Part shown: positions 46,739-56,160 of the stretch, one piece after another
How positions within the stretch are numbered: the stretch's first letter is position 1
Layout of the letters: each line of letters begins with the position of its first letter
Assembly: GCF_020731145.1 (NCBI RefSeq)
Contig: NZ_JAJFZN010000003.1
Span: 310,001 to 374,000, forward strand
Source of the DNA: Sneathiella sp. HT1-7
Lineage (GTDB): Bacteria; Pseudomonadota; Alphaproteobacteria; Sneathiellales; Sneathiellaceae
DNA: 64,000 nt
Reading direction: 5' to 3'
The notes under the pieces: generated by a model
What the model saw: only the letters and a program-made list of their open reading frames with translations
Databases searched by the model: none
What the model was told of the DNA's origin: nothing
Made by a program: the position numbers and the translations under genes

Positions 46739-46888
46739 CCTGGGGCCAATAACGAAATCCCGGGAGCTGATCCCTGACTGGACCGTGGTCCTAATATATC
46801 GGCGCCCACCTGACTTGTCAGGCCACAGCGATTTCCACGCGTCGACGGCTATGCTGGTGCAGCATTTATTTATTTCCGGACCCTGCCG
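46739..46888 (+). ncRNA. ssrS: 6S RNA
   Basis: The gap between zapA and the 5-FTHF cyclo-ligase gene is the usual site of 6S RNA. The segment folds as one long hairpin: a closing stem GGGGCC...AAUAA with UUAUU...GGACCC (46742-46753 with about 46868-46883), a CGUGG/CCACG stem flanking a central bubble (near 46784 and 46835), and a top hairpin CCUGAC-UU-GUCAGG at 46809-46822. The stretch CGGGAGCUGAUCCCUGAC matches my memory of alphaproteobacterial 6S RNAs. It would bind housekeeping RNA polymerase. Ends are approximate. Confidence 0.75.
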
Positions 46889-46899
46889 AAAAGCTGCCT

Positions 46900-47472
46900 G
46901 TGACACTAAGCCTGAGAGACCAGAAACAGCAACAGCGCGACACCGCTTTTGCGCGCCGGGCGTCAATTGTCGCGGGCAATGCGGGGGTGCAGGCCGCACG
47001 CCACTTCATCAAAGCCTTTCCATCACTGGACTCTTTTACTGTTTCCCTTTACTGGCCCCTTGGGAGTGAATTGGATTCAAGGCCGCTCTTGCGGGTTCTT
47101 CATGAAATGGGTGCTGATTGCGCCCTGCCAGTGGTCGAGAAAAAGGATCATCCGCTGTTGTTTCGCCGCTGGACGCCGGAAACAGTGATGGAACCCGGCG
47201 CCTTTAATGTGATGGTTCCGGCGAAATCTGCCGACTATGTCATTCCCGGCCTTGTGATCACGCCGATGCTTGCCTTTGATGCGGCGGGCAATAGACTGGG
47301 CTATGGTGGTGGTTATTACGACCGGACGCTTGAAAAACTTCGCAATGAGGCAGGAAGCCGTGCGATCGGCTTAGCTTACGCTGCGCAAGAAGTAGAAAGG
47401 GTCGTGACTGATCGTTTTGACCAGCGGCTTGCCGGCATATTAACAGAAAAAGATTTTAGGATAATAGAATGA
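46900..47472 (+). CDS. 5-formyltetrahydrofolate cyclo-ligase
   Basis: The 190-residue enzyme has LYWPLGSELDSRPLL, VIPGLVITPMLAFDAAGNRLGYGGGYYDRTL with the ATP/substrate loop, as in the Fau/MTHFS family. It converts 5-formyl-THF to methenyl-THF using ATP. The start is GTG at 46900. It overlaps the next gene by four bases. Confidence 0.92.
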   Translation: MTLSLRDQKQQQRDTAFARRASIVAGNAGVQAARHFIKAFPSLDSFTVSLYWPLGSELDSRPLLRVLHEMGADCALPVVEKKDHPLLFRRWTPETVMEPGAFNVMVPAKSADYVIPGLVITPMLAFDAAGNRLGYGGGYYDRTLEKLRNEAGSRAIGLAYAAQEVERVVTDRFDQRLAGILTEKDFRIIE

Positions 47473-48287
47473 AAATCCTCTATTTCGGAGACGTGGTAGG
47501 CCGCTCAGGGCGCGACGTTCTGGTCGGTCAACTCCCTATAATTCGGGAACGTCTGTCACCGGATTTTGTTGTCGTTAATGGTGAGAATGCGGCGGGTGGC
47601 TTCGGGATAACCGAAAAAATTGCAGAGGAATTTTTTGGGGCCGGAACAGACTGTGTCGTGCTTGGGAACCACAGCTTCGACCAGAAAGAGATCATGCCGG
47701 TGCTGGAAAAAGATGCTCGTATTCTCAGGCCGGTAAATTATCCAAAAGATACGCCTGGGCGTGGTTTTAGTGCCTTCAAGACACGACGCGGGAAAACGAT
47801 CCTGGTCGTGCAGGTCATGGCGCGCCTCTTTATGGATCCGCTTGATGATCCATTCGCGGCAGTTGAAAAGATGCTTGCCGGAAATCCGCTGGGGAAGAAA
47901 TACGACGCCATTCTCATTGATATTCATGGGGAGATCACATCCGAGAAAATGTCCATGGGGCATTTTTGCGATGGCCGGGCCTCCATGGTGGTCGGTAGTC
48001 ATACTCACGTGCCGACGGCGGATGCTCAGATATTCCCGGGCGGCACAGCCTATCAGACCGATGCGGGCATGTGCGGTGATTATAATTCCGTGATCGGGAT
48101 GGACAAGGAAGAACCACTTCGCCGTTTTACCCGGAAAATCCCGGGTGGGCGGTTTTCTCCGGCGCTGGGCGAGGGAACAGCCTGTGGTGTTTTTGTTCAA
48201 ACGGACGACAAAACCGGCCTCGCAACCTATATTTCCCCGCTCCGGGTTGGGGGCCGCCTGCAGGAGATTTGGCCTGAGCTTTCCTGA
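47469..48287 (+). CDS. YmdB-type metallophosphoesterase (TIGR00282 family)
   Basis: The 272-residue protein begins MKILYFGDVVGRSGRD and carries VVVNGENAAGGFGITEKIAEEFF, LGNHSFDQKE and GSHTHVPTADAQIFPGGTAYQTDAGMCG, giving the metal ligands of the YmdB family. Some members hydrolyse 2',3'-cyclic nucleotides. Its tight coupling to the cyclo-ligase is common in alphaproteobacteria. The true substrate here is unknown. Confidence 0.9.
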   Translation: MKILYFGDVVGRSGRDVLVGQLPIIRERLSPDFVVVNGENAAGGFGITEKIAEEFFGAGTDCVVLGNHSFDQKEIMPVLEKDARILRPVNYPKDTPGRGFSAFKTRRGKTILVVQVMARLFMDPLDDPFAAVEKMLAGNPLGKKYDAILIDIHGEITSEKMSMGHFCDGRASMVVGSHTHVPTADAQIFPGGTAYQTDAGMCGDYNSVIGMDKEEPLRRFTRKIPGGRFSPALGEGTACGVFVQTDDKTGLATYISPLRVGGRLQEIWPELS

Positions 48288-48385
48288 AGCCTGTCAGAGT
48301 TGTAAAAAGGACGTGCCTCTTTAAGGCGGATCGGGTACAAACGGCAAAACAGTAACCAAACAGTATCAAGACCAAGAGACGGAAT

Positions 48386-49138
48386 ATGGCGGGACATTCA
48401 CAATTTAAGAACATCATGCACCGCAAGGGCGCGCAGGATAAAAAGCGGGCGAAGATTTTCGCCAAGCATATCAGGGAATTGACGGTGGCGGCGAAAACCG
48501 GTTTGCCCGATCCGGCGATGAACCCGCGCCTCAGAAGTGCTATTTCTGCCGCGCGTGGCGACAATATGCCGAACGACAATATCGACCGTGCGATCAAGCG
48601 TGCGTCGGGCGAGGCCGGTGCGGATAACTATGAAGAAATGCGTTATGAGGGCTATGGCCCCGGCGGCGTCGCCATCATTGTCGAAACCTTGACCGATAAC
48701 CGCAATCGTACCGCCGCCGATGTGCGCGCGGCCTTTGCCAAGGCAGGGGGAACAATGGGGGAGACGGGTTCCGTTGCCTTCATGTTTGACCGGATCGGGC
48801 AGGTCATCTATGCGGCGGACGCAATCGATGCGGATGACATGTTTGAAGCGGCGCTGGAAGCGGGCGCAGAGAATGTCGAGAGTGATGCGCAGATCCACGA
48901 TATCACCTGCGCGATGGAGGATTTTAATGATGTCCGCGACGCGCTGGAGGAGAAATTTGGCACCCCGCAGGAAGCGGGCATCGTCTGGAAGCCGCAGAAC
49001 TCCATTCCGGTAGAGACAGAGGATTTGGCCAACTCCCTCTTTAAGCTGGTGGATGTGCTTGAAGATAACGACGATGTGCAGAAGGTATCGGCCAATTTCG
49101 ATATTCCTGAAGAAATCATGGAGAAATTGGGCGACTAA
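48386..49138 (+). CDS. YebC/PmpR family DNA-binding or translation factor
   Basis: The 250-residue protein starts [25 protein letters not shown] and has [23 protein letters not shown], the family marks. YebC proteins were long called transcriptional regulators and some are now known to aid ribosomes on proline stretches. It stands immediately before ruvC, the usual place. Confidence 0.94.
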   Translation: MAGHSQFKNIMHRKGAQDKKRAKIFAKHIRELTVAAKTGLPDPAMNPRLRSAISAARGDNMPNDNIDRAIKRASGEAGADNYEEMRYEGYGPGGVAIIVETLTDNRNRTAADVRAAFAKAGGTMGETGSVAFMFDRIGQVIYAADAIDADDMFEAALEAGAENVESDAQIHDITCAMEDFNDVRDALEEKFGTPQEAGIVWKPQNSIPVETEDLANSLFKLVDVLEDNDDVQKVSANFDIPEEIMEKLGD

Positions 49139-49164
49139 CTTTTTAGAAGGACAGTAATCTTATC

Positions 49165-49680
49165 ATGCGTTTATTGGGGCTGGATCCGGGTCTTCGCCAT
49201 ACCGGCTGGGGGATCATAGAGGCAGAGGGCAATACTCTCCGGCATCTGGCCAATGGCGCGATTTCTTCTGATGGCACACTGGATTTATCCCAGCGGCTGG
49301 TGCAGCTTTATGACGGCATTTCGAAAGTTATCGCGGACTGGCAACCCGCGGAAGCAGCGGTCGAGGAAACATTCGTTAACAAAAACCCGGTCTCTACCCT
49401 GAAACTCGGACAGGCGCGCGGAATTTCCTTGCTGGTCCCGTCGCTCAATGGCCTTCCGGTTGAGGAATACGCTCCCAATAAAATCAAAAAATCTGTCGTT
49501 GGCGCGGGTCATGCAGGTAAAGATCAGATTCATGCCATGGTCGGTATGTTGTTGCCCGGCTGCAAAATCACAAATGAACACGCCGCCGATGCACTTGCCG
49601 TTGCGATCTGTCATGCCCATTACGCGGGTAGCAATCGTAACCTTAAGAAAGCCACTATGATGGCGGGGCGGGCGTCATGA
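49165..49680 (+). CDS. ruvC: Holliday junction resolvase RuvC
   Basis: The 171-residue endonuclease retains its acidic site: LLGLDPGLRHTGWGI, VEETFVNKNPVSTLKLGQARG and HAADALAVAICHA. It cuts Holliday junctions together with RuvAB. Its stop overlaps the ruvA start by four bases. Confidence 0.96.
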   Translation: MRLLGLDPGLRHTGWGIIEAEGNTLRHLANGAISSDGTLDLSQRLVQLYDGISKVIADWQPAEAAVEETFVNKNPVSTLKLGQARGISLLVPSLNGLPVEEYAPNKIKKSVVGAGHAGKDQIHAMVGMLLPGCKITNEHAADALAVAICHAHYAGSNRNLKKATMMAGRAS

Positions 49681-50294
49681 TCGCAAAACTAACCGGAAAA
49701 CTTGATGAGGTTGGCGAAGACTGGATTGTGATTGATGTCGGGGGTGTCGGTTATCTCGTTTTCTGTTCCGGACGGGCACTTCGAAGTTTGCCGGAGACGG
49801 GCGGGATCGTCTCCCTCTATATCGAAACCCATGTGCGCGAAGATCATATCCATCTTTATGGGTTTGAGAGTGTGGCGGCGCGGGCCTGGTTCACCCTGTT
49901 ACAGACAGTGCAGGGCGTTGGCGCGAAAGTCGCGCTGGGCATTCTTTCGCTGTATAGCGGGGATGAACTCACGCAGATTGTCGCGGCGCAGGACAAGACG
50001 GCACTCACTCGCGTTTCCGGTGTCGGCCCGAAAGTTGCGGGTCGGATCGCGGCGGAACTCAAAGATAAAGTCGCAAAAATGGATTTGGGACCTGTTGCCT
50101 TTAACGCTGAAGTAAGCCAAGCGGCACCGAAGCCGGCACAAGCCGCCGCCGGAGATGCTGTTTCGGCACTGGTCAATCTCGGCTATGGCCGTGCGGAGGC
50201 CTTTGGCGCGGTTGCGGCGGCTTCGCGCAATCTTGGGCCCGAAGCTTCGGTTGAGACTCTGATCACCGCCGGATTGAAGGAGCTGGCCGCATGA
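49677..50294 (+). CDS. ruvA: Holliday junction branch-migration protein RuvA
   Basis: The 205-residue protein starts [28 protein letters not shown] (OB fold), with helix-hairpin-helix pairs in [17 protein letters not shown] and [17 protein letters not shown] and a C-terminal domain for RuvB contact. It overlaps ruvC and ruvB by four bases each. Confidence 0.96.
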   Translation: MIAKLTGKLDEVGEDWIVIDVGGVGYLVFCSGRALRSLPETGGIVSLYIETHVREDHIHLYGFESVAARAWFTLLQTVQGVGAKVALGILSLYSGDELTQIVAAQDKTALTRVSGVGPKVAGRIAAELKDKVAKMDLGPVAFNAEVSQAAPKPAQAAAGDAVSALVNLGYGRAEAFGAVAAASRNLGPEASVETLITAGLKELAA

Positions 50295-51337
50295 GTGACG
50301 AAAGGCTTGTCAGTGCCGCGTCCAGCAATCAGGACGATATCGAAACCCAGTTTCGCCCGCAGGTTCTGGATGATTTTATCGGTCAGAAACAGGTACGGGA
50401 GAATTTGAGCGTTTTTATCCAGGCGGCGAAATCACGCGGTGAAGCCCTTGATCATGTTATGTTTTTTGGCCCGCCCGGTCTTGGCAAGACAACACTTTCC
50501 CAGATCGTTGCCCGCGAACTTGGCGTTAATTTTCGCGCAACAGCGGGCCCGGTGATTACCAAGGCCGGCGATCTGGCGGCGTTGCTCACCAATCTTGAAG
50601 AGAATGACGTTCTCTTTATTGATGAAATCCATCGGTTGAGTCCTGCCGTTGAGGAAATTCTTTATCCGGCGATGGAGGATTTCCATCTCGACCTTATTAT
50701 CGGAGAGGGGCCGGCGGCGCGCTCTGTGCGGATCGACCTGCCACCCTTCACGCTGGTGGGCGCAACGACCCGTTCCGGCCTGATCACGACTCCGCTTAGG
50801 GAGCGTTTCGGTATTCCGCTCCGGATGAATTTCTATGAACCGGATGAGCTTAAACTTATCGTCGCGCGGGGCGCCCGGGTTTTGGGCCTGAATTTGAGCG
50901 AGGATGGCGCGATAGAGATTGCACGGCGGAGCCGAGGGACACCGCGTGTAGCGGGCCGGCTTCTGCGCCGGGTGCGGGATTTCGCGGCTGTTGCCGGAGC
51001 TGATCTTGTGGATGCGGTCAAGGCCGACGCCGCGCTTAACCGTCTGGAAGTGGATAAACGCGGATTGGATAGCATGGATCGGCGCTATCTGGGGCGCATC
51101 GCCGATGATTTTGGCGGCGGCCCGGTTGGTGTCGAGACGCTTTCGGCGGCGTTGTCGGAACCCCGCGACGCGATTGAGGATATAATCGAACCTTATCTGA
51201 TCCAGCAGGGATTTCTGCAACGTACCCCCCGCGGGCGAATGCTGACCCGTGCGGCATTTGATCATTTGGGGAAGGCGTTTCCCAAAGTGATGAGCGAGCA
51301 GCTGACCTTGATCGATGAAGAGAACAGAGATGAGTGA
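50291..51337 (+). CDS. ruvB: Holliday junction helicase RuvB
   Basis: The 348-residue AAA+ motor has Walker [10 protein letters not shown] near residue 60, Walker [11 protein letters not shown], sensor GATTRSGLI and Arg finger region LRERFGI, then a winged-helix end with [13 protein letters not shown]. It drives branch migration with RuvA. Its 3' end overlaps the thioesterase gene by eight bases. Confidence 0.97.
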   Translation: MSDERLVSAASSNQDDIETQFRPQVLDDFIGQKQVRENLSVFIQAAKSRGEALDHVMFFGPPGLGKTTLSQIVARELGVNFRATAGPVITKAGDLAALLTNLEENDVLFIDEIHRLSPAVEEILYPAMEDFHLDLIIGEGPAARSVRIDLPPFTLVGATTRSGLITTPLRERFGIPLRMNFYEPDELKLIVARGARVLGLNLSEDGAIEIARRSRGTPRVAGRLLRRVRDFAAVAGADLVDAVKADAALNRLEVDKRGLDSMDRRYLGRIADDFGGGPVGVETLSAALSEPRDAIEDIIEPYLIQQGFLQRTPRGRMLTRAAFDHLGKAFPKVMSEQLTLIDEENRDE

Positions 51338-51818
51338 GGGCAAAATGCGCGGCCGGTTTGTGGCGGGCGAGGGCGGAACGCGACATATCTTTCCGGTCCC
51401 TGTTTACTGGGAAGATACGGATGCGGGCGGTATCGTTTATTACGCCAACTATCTCAAATTCACGGAACGGGCCCGAACTGACATGCTTCGGGGGCTAGGT
51501 ATTAATCAGCAGGCGATGATGGTAGAAGAGGGCGCGAATTTTGTCGTCCGCGCCTGTGAAATCGAATATCTTAAGCCAGCGAAGATGGAAGATGAGCTTG
51601 AAATAGTAACCATGGTAACAGATCTGCGCGGGGCATCCCTCCGGATGGCGCAGAATATTTATCGCGATGCGGACCTCCTCGTGGAGACGAAAGTCCGTGT
51701 CGCCTGCCTTGACAGAGAAGGAAAGCCACAGCGTCTTTCTTCTGCCATAAATGACAAGTTTAATGCGATTTTGGGCGATTCGGCTTTACATGCGAAGACT
51801 TTAGCCAGGGAAGAGTAA
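51330..51818 (+). CDS. ybgC: Tol-Pal-associated acyl-CoA thioesterase YbgC
   Basis: The 162-residue hot-dog enzyme has [30 protein letters not shown], the YbgC active-site stretch with Asp and YYANY. It hydrolyses acyl-CoA and is the usual first gene before tolQ. The ATG at 51330 overlaps ruvB; 51315 and 51345 are other options. Confidence 0.92.
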   Translation: MSEGKMRGRFVAGEGGTRHIFPVPVYWEDTDAGGIVYYANYLKFTERARTDMLRGLGINQQAMMVEEGANFVVRACEIEYLKPAKMEDELEIVTMVTDLRGASLRMAQNIYRDADLLVETKVRVACLDREGKPQRLSSAINDKFNAILGDSALHAKTLAREE

Positions 51819-52538
51819 ATGGAAAACGAAGCAATTGTCGTCACCCAGATGGGCGGCGATGCTCACGACTTATCGATGATCGGCCTATTTGTTCAGGCGG
51901 ATATTGTTGTTCAGATAGTCATGATTGTTCTGGTGCTGGCCTCCTTTTGGAGTTGGGCAATTATTGTCGATAAAATCATTCGCTATCGCCGGATTACTGC
52001 CGACGCGGACGAATTCGAGAATGAATTCTGGTCCGGCGGAAATCTGGAGGATTTGCAGCGCCGGGTTGGCTCCAGCCCCGATAACCCGCTCGCCATGCTG
52101 TTCGCCGCCGCGATGAAGGAATGGTCTCGCTCCACCGAAAAGGGGCTCGGCAAGCATTCGCATACGGGTCTGCAGGCGCGTATTCATCAGGTGATGCGCG
52201 TAACTATCGACCGCGAGGTTGAGCGGCTGGAGAAATATCTGGGCTTTCTCGCAACTGTCGGTTCGACGGCCACTTTCCTTGGATTGTTCGGCACCGTCTG
52301 GGGTATCATGAACAGCTTCCAGTCGATCGCTGCCACCAAGGACACGAGTCTCGCCGTTGTTGCGCCGGGTATTGCGGAGGCGCTGTTCGCCACGGCCCTT
52401 GGCCTTGTTGCCGCCATCCCGGCGGTTGTCGCCTATAATAAATTCTCCAATGATCTGCAGCGGATTATTACGCGTCTTGAAGGCTTTGCCGGAGAATTTT
52501 CTGCTATTCTCTCTCGCCAGCTCGATCAGGACGATTGA
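51819..52538 (+). CDS. tolQ: Tol-Pal system protein TolQ
   Basis: The 239-residue inner-membrane protein has three membrane helices, the last two with LATVGSTATFLGLFGTVWGIMNSF and GIAEALFATALGLVAAIPAVVAYNKF, as in TolQ/ExbB. With TolR it forms a proton-driven motor that energises TolA. It begins right after the ybgC stop with no gap. Confidence 0.95.
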   Translation: MENEAIVVTQMGGDAHDLSMIGLFVQADIVVQIVMIVLVLASFWSWAIIVDKIIRYRRITADADEFENEFWSGGNLEDLQRRVGSSPDNPLAMLFAAAMKEWSRSTEKGLGKHSHTGLQARIHQVMRVTIDREVERLEKYLGFLATVGSTATFLGLFGTVWGIMNSFQSIAATKDTSLAVVAPGIAEALFATALGLVAAIPAVVAYNKFSNDLQRIITRLEGFAGEFSAILSRQLDQDD

Positions 52539-52539
52539 T

Positions 52540-53010
52540 ATGGATGCCAATAACTATAAGGCATTTACCGGCAAGGGCCGCCGGCGCCGTCATACGCAGA
52601 TGTCCGAAATCAACGTCACGCCCTTTGTTGACGTCATGCTCGTTCTGCTGATTGTCTTCATGGTGACCGCGCCGCTCTTGACCGTTGGCGTGCCGCTGGA
52701 ACTTCCCAGCAGCAAGGCGGCGACCGTACAGGGAAATGACGAACCGTTGGTCATCAGCGTTGATGGGGAAGGGCGGCTCTATCTTGAAGATGTTGAGATT
52801 GAGCTCGCTAACTTGGTGCCCAAGCTTCTGGCGGTAACTGGAGCGAAACAAGACCAGCGTATTTTCGTGCGCGGGGACACCAATGTAGCCTATGGCCGTG
52901 TCCTGTCAGTCATGGGGGAAATTCATAACGCGGGCTTCAAGCGTGTCGCGATGGTCTCTGCCGGTCCCGGCAAGGCGGCTTCCGACGCGCAACAAGACAG
53001 TAACGAGTAA
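52540..53010 (+). CDS. tolR: Tol-Pal system protein TolR
   Basis: The 156-residue protein has one membrane helix with the essential Asp in INVTPFVDVMLVLLIVFMV and a periplasmic domain. The ATG at 52540 starts MDANNYKAF one base after the tolQ stop; the frame is open far upstream but that part lies in tolQ. Confidence 0.94.
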   Translation: MDANNYKAFTGKGRRRRHTQMSEINVTPFVDVMLVLLIVFMVTAPLLTVGVPLELPSSKAATVQGNDEPLVISVDGEGRLYLEDVEIELANLVPKLLAVTGAKQDQRIFVRGDTNVAYGRVLSVMGEIHNAGFKRVAMVSAGPGKAASDAQQDSNE

Positions 53011-53025
53011 GGGGTCCTCCGACAG

Positions 53026-53931
53026 ATGAGAGTGCCTGCCCTAGCTTCGGCCGTTCTGCATATGCTGATCCTTGTGATCATGTATACCGGCCTGCCGTTG
53101 TTTACGGACCCGAAGCTGTATGAGCCGCCGGTCGTCATCAGTGTGGAAATTGTGGATGTGGCGGATATTACCAACTTGCCAAAGCCCGCGCCGGAGCCTG
53201 AGAAAGAGAAGAAACCGGAACCGGAGCCCGAACCCAAGCCAGCGCCGAAACCTGAGCCAAAGCCAGAACCAAAACCCGAGCCAACCCCGGAACCTGAACC
53301 AGCGCCAGAGCCGGAACCAGCGCCAGAGCCGGAACCGGCTCCTGAGCCAGAACCAGAACCTGAACCTGCGCCAAAGGCGGAACCGAAGCCCGTCCCCAAG
53401 CCGCCGGTTAAACCGAAACCAAAGCCCAAACCGAAACCAGAACCCAAGCCGGAGCCTAAGAAGCCAGAGCCGAAAAAGCCTGCATTCGATATGAACCAGA
53501 TGAAGGCGCTGCTTGATAAGAAGAAGCGGGAGCAGGCGGCGAAATCGCAGGATACGGCAGACATAAAAAAGCCCGATTCTGCTGAAAAAGTGCCGAACTC
53601 GTCAAGCAAGGCGATGGACAGATCCCTGCCGTTGACATTGGGAGAAGAGGATGCGTTGCGGCAACAGGTCCAGAAATGCTGGAATGTGCCGACGGGGGCA
53701 GTGGATGCGGAAGAACTGGTTGTATCAATTCGAATTCGGTTGAATCAGGACGGCTCATTGAACGGATCTCCAGAAATTGTTAGTGGTGGACTGGATGACC
53801 CATATGTTTTGGCGGCGGCAGACAGTGCGCGGCGAGCAGTTTTGCAATGTCAGCCCTATAAACTGCCAGCAGAAAAATACGAAAGTTGGCGTGAAGTTAC
53901 AATGAACTTCAATCCGAAGGACATGTTCTAG
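53026..53931 (+). CDS. tolA: Tol-Pal system protein TolA with Pro/Glu/Lys-rich linker
   Basis: The 301-residue protein has an N-terminal membrane helix ([17 protein letters not shown]), a middle of about 110 residues built of alternating Pro with Glu or Lys in place of the usual Ala/Lys helix, and a TolA C-terminal domain ([27 protein letters not shown]). The Pro run should be an extended rod reaching across the periplasm and needs EF-P for smooth translation. Confidence 0.92.
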   Translation: MRVPALASAVLHMLILVIMYTGLPLFTDPKLYEPPVVISVEIVDVADITNLPKPAPEPEKEKKPEPEPEPKPAPKPEPKPEPKPEPTPEPEPAPEPEPAPEPEPAPEPEPEPEPAPKAEPKPVPKPPVKPKPKPKPKPEPKPEPKKPEPKKPAFDMNQMKALLDKKKREQAAKSQDTADIKKPDSAEKVPNSSSKAMDRSLPLTLGEEDALRQQVQKCWNVPTGAVDAEELVVSIRIRLNQDGSLNGSPEIVSGGLDDPYVLAAADSARRAVLQCQPYKLPAEKYESWREVTMNFNPKDMF

Positions 53932-53943
53932 GCGATAGGAAGA

Positions 53944-55293
53944 ATGATGATTGGTAGAGTACAGAAAATCTTTGCATTCATGACAGGCTTGATGGTGGCC
54001 CTGTCGGTTATGAGTGCAGCCCGGGCGGAGTTGGTCATCGATATCACGCAGGGCAATATCGAGCCGATGCCGATCGCGATAACGGATTTTTATGCGGATA
54101 ACGAGGCGACGGCGAAAATCGGCAAGCAGATGGCCGATGTCATCCGCGCCGATCTGGAGCGCTCCGGATTGTTTACACCGATCGATCAGCGGGCCTATCT
54201 GCAGCAGCCAAAAGATCTGCAGGCAGTTCCTGTCTTCGCTAACTGGCGCAAAATTGCTGCGCAAGCGCTTTCCACGGGGCTTGTTCAGGCGCTCGGCGAT
54301 GGACAGATCAACGTACAGTTCCGCCTCTGGGACGTCTTCGCTGAGCAATATCTGACCGGCATCCAATACACTACCCCACCGTCGAACTGGCGTCTGACGG
54401 CCCATCTGATCGCCGATGAAATATATAAACGGCTTACGGGTGAGGATGGTTATTTCTCTACCCGTATGGTCTATGTGTCGGAAAGCGGCCCGGCGGATCG
54501 GCGGGTGAAGCGTCTTGCAATCATGGATCAGGACGGAGAAAATCATCAGTTCCTGACCAGCGGAAATGAACTAGTGCTTACCCCGCGCTATTCGCCAACG
54601 CAGCAGGTGCTGACATATCTTTCTTACTTCAACAACAAGCCGCGGGTATATCTCTATAACCTTGATACCGGACAGCAGGAAATCCTTGGGGAATTTCCTG
54701 GCATGACCTTCGCGCCGCGTTTCTCGCCATCGGGAAATCAGGTGGTGATGAGCATGGCGCAGGACGGCAACTCTGAAATATATTTGATGGATCTGCGGAC
54801 CCGGGAACTCAAACGTCTGACCAATCATCCGGGCATCGATACGGCGCCGTCCTTCTCGCCAGACGGCACCCAGATTACCTTTGAATCGGACCGGGGCGGA
54901 CGTCAGCAGATCTATGTCATGAATGCAGATGGCTCAAATGTGAACCGGATCAGCTTCGGTAGTGGTAATTATGGCACACCAGTCTGGTCTCCGCGCGGTG
55001 ATTTGATTGCCTTCACCAAGCTAACCGGCGGACAGTTTTCCATTGGCGTTATGCGCACTGATGGCTCGCAGGAACGGATTTTGACGGAAGGCTTCCATAA
55101 TGAAGGGCCCACTTGGGCGCCAAATGGGCGTGTTTTGATGTTTTTCCGCCAGATTCCGGGAAAAAATGATGGCACGGGTGATAAAGTTCGCTTGTGGTCC
55201 ATTGACCTAACAGGATATAACGAACGGGAGGTTATCACGCCTGGTGACGGGTCAGATCCGGCTTGGTCGCCACCGTATAACTTGAACAGGTGA
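53944..55293 (+). CDS. tolB: Tol-Pal system periplasmic protein TolB
   Basis: The 449-residue protein has a signal peptide (cleavage after ARA near 28), a TolB N-terminal domain, and a six-bladed propeller with repeated [22 protein letters not shown] motifs. It docks Pal and responds to TolA. The first of two in-frame ATG codons is used; the second starts one codon later. Confidence 0.96.
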   Translation: MMIGRVQKIFAFMTGLMVALSVMSAARAELVIDITQGNIEPMPIAITDFYADNEATAKIGKQMADVIRADLERSGLFTPIDQRAYLQQPKDLQAVPVFANWRKIAAQALSTGLVQALGDGQINVQFRLWDVFAEQYLTGIQYTTPPSNWRLTAHLIADEIYKRLTGEDGYFSTRMVYVSESGPADRRVKRLAIMDQDGENHQFLTSGNELVLTPRYSPTQQVLTYLSYFNNKPRVYLYNLDTGQQEILGEFPGMTFAPRFSPSGNQVVMSMAQDGNSEIYLMDLRTRELKRLTNHPGIDTAPSFSPDGTQITFESDRGGRQQIYVMNADGSNVNRISFGSGNYGTPVWSPRGDLIAFTKLTGGQFSIGVMRTDGSQERILTEGFHNEGPTWAPNGRVLMFFRQIPGKNDGTGDKVRLWSIDLTGYNEREVITPGDGSDPAWSPPYNLNR

Positions 55294-55430
55294 GATCAAA
55301 CCACTATAGTTTGCGAGATTACAATATTCGGGGGACCATCTTTACCAGTTTCTCATAGATACATACTGTATCCTTGTTTGACGTGAGATACCCATAGTTC
55401 AGAGATTTCCAGAGGATGGGAGTTAAGTAA

Positions 55431-55970
55431 ATGCGGCTCAATCTAGGTCTTAAAACCTTAAGTATTTTCACAGCGTTGCTGCTGGTTGCGGCTTGCGAAA
55501 CGGCACCTACTGAAACCGGTGACAGCTCAGGTGGGGGCGCGACGACCCAGACGAGCGGAACGTCCGGCTCAACAACAACTGTTGTTACCGAAACCACTAC
55601 GACCACGGTACAGCCCGGCAGCCAGGAAGACCTGGTTCTGAATGTTGGCGACCGCGTCTTCTTCGGATTTGATAAATATGACCTGTCTGACGAAGCACAA
55701 GGCACGTTGCAGCGGCAGGCCGCTTGGTTGAAGGCGAACCCAACGGTTACGCTCGTAATCGAAGGCAACTGCGATGAGCGCGGTACGCGCGAATATAACC
55801 TTGCTCTTGGCGAACGTCGGGCAACAGCGGTAAAGAACTACTTGGTAACACTGGGTATTTCGGCAAACCGTTTGTCCACGATTTCCTACGGCAAGGAACG
55901 TCCGGTTGCTCTCGGTCATAACGAAGCAGCTTGGGCTCAGAACAGACGTTCGGTTTCGGTTGTAAATTAA
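55431..55970 (+). CDS. pal: peptidoglycan-associated lipoprotein Pal
   Basis: The 179-residue lipoprotein has the lipobox LLVAAC with Cys22, a Thr/Ser/Gly-rich linker, and an OmpA domain with FFGFDKYDLSD and IEGNCDERGTREYNLALGERRA, keeping the peptidoglycan-binding Asp and Arg. It anchors the outer membrane to the wall. A strong terminator follows directly. Confidence 0.96.
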   Translation: MRLNLGLKTLSIFTALLLVAACETAPTETGDSSGGGATTQTSGTSGSTTTVVTETTTTTVQPGSQEDLVLNVGDRVFFGFDKYDLSDEAQGTLQRQAAWLKANPTVTLVIEGNCDERGTREYNLALGERRATAVKNYLVTLGISANRLSTISYGKERPVALGHNEAAWAQNRRSVSVVN

Positions 55971-55989
55971 CCCGAGGCTAGAATTCAGG

Positions 55990-56039
55990 CGCCCGTTGCC
56001 GCACTAACATGCTTAGTGACGGGAACGGGCGTTTTTTTT
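55990..56039 (+). terminator. rho-independent terminator after pal
   Basis: CGCCCGTT (55990-55997) pairs with AACGGGCG (56024-56031), and CACTAA (56002-56007) with TTAGTG (56013-56018) around a CATGC loop; eight T residues follow (56032-56039). It separates tolQRAB-pal from cpoB, which therefore needs read-through or its own promoter. Confidence 0.88.
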
Positions 56040-56160
56040 GAGTCAATCGAGGTGCCCAGAAACGGAGCGACCAGGCATTGACCATAAAATTGCCAATATT
56101 CTGAACAAGTTTGATATCTTTGAGGAAAAACCCCACGGATCGAGGAAAGGGTTCGCCGCG

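Noticed and set aside
50432-51343. 303-residue antisense frame over ruvB
   Set aside because: RuvB is unmistakable in the forward frame and the antisense product has no domain pattern.
53200-53490. CRISPR-like short repeats
   Set aside because: The repeats are in-frame codons for Pro-Glu/Pro-Lys in tolA, with no constant-length spacers.
52923-53609. 228-residue Gly/Ser-rich antisense frame
   Set aside because: It is the mirror of the TolA Pro/Glu/Lys repeat; the regular GSG pattern comes from the repeat on the other strand.
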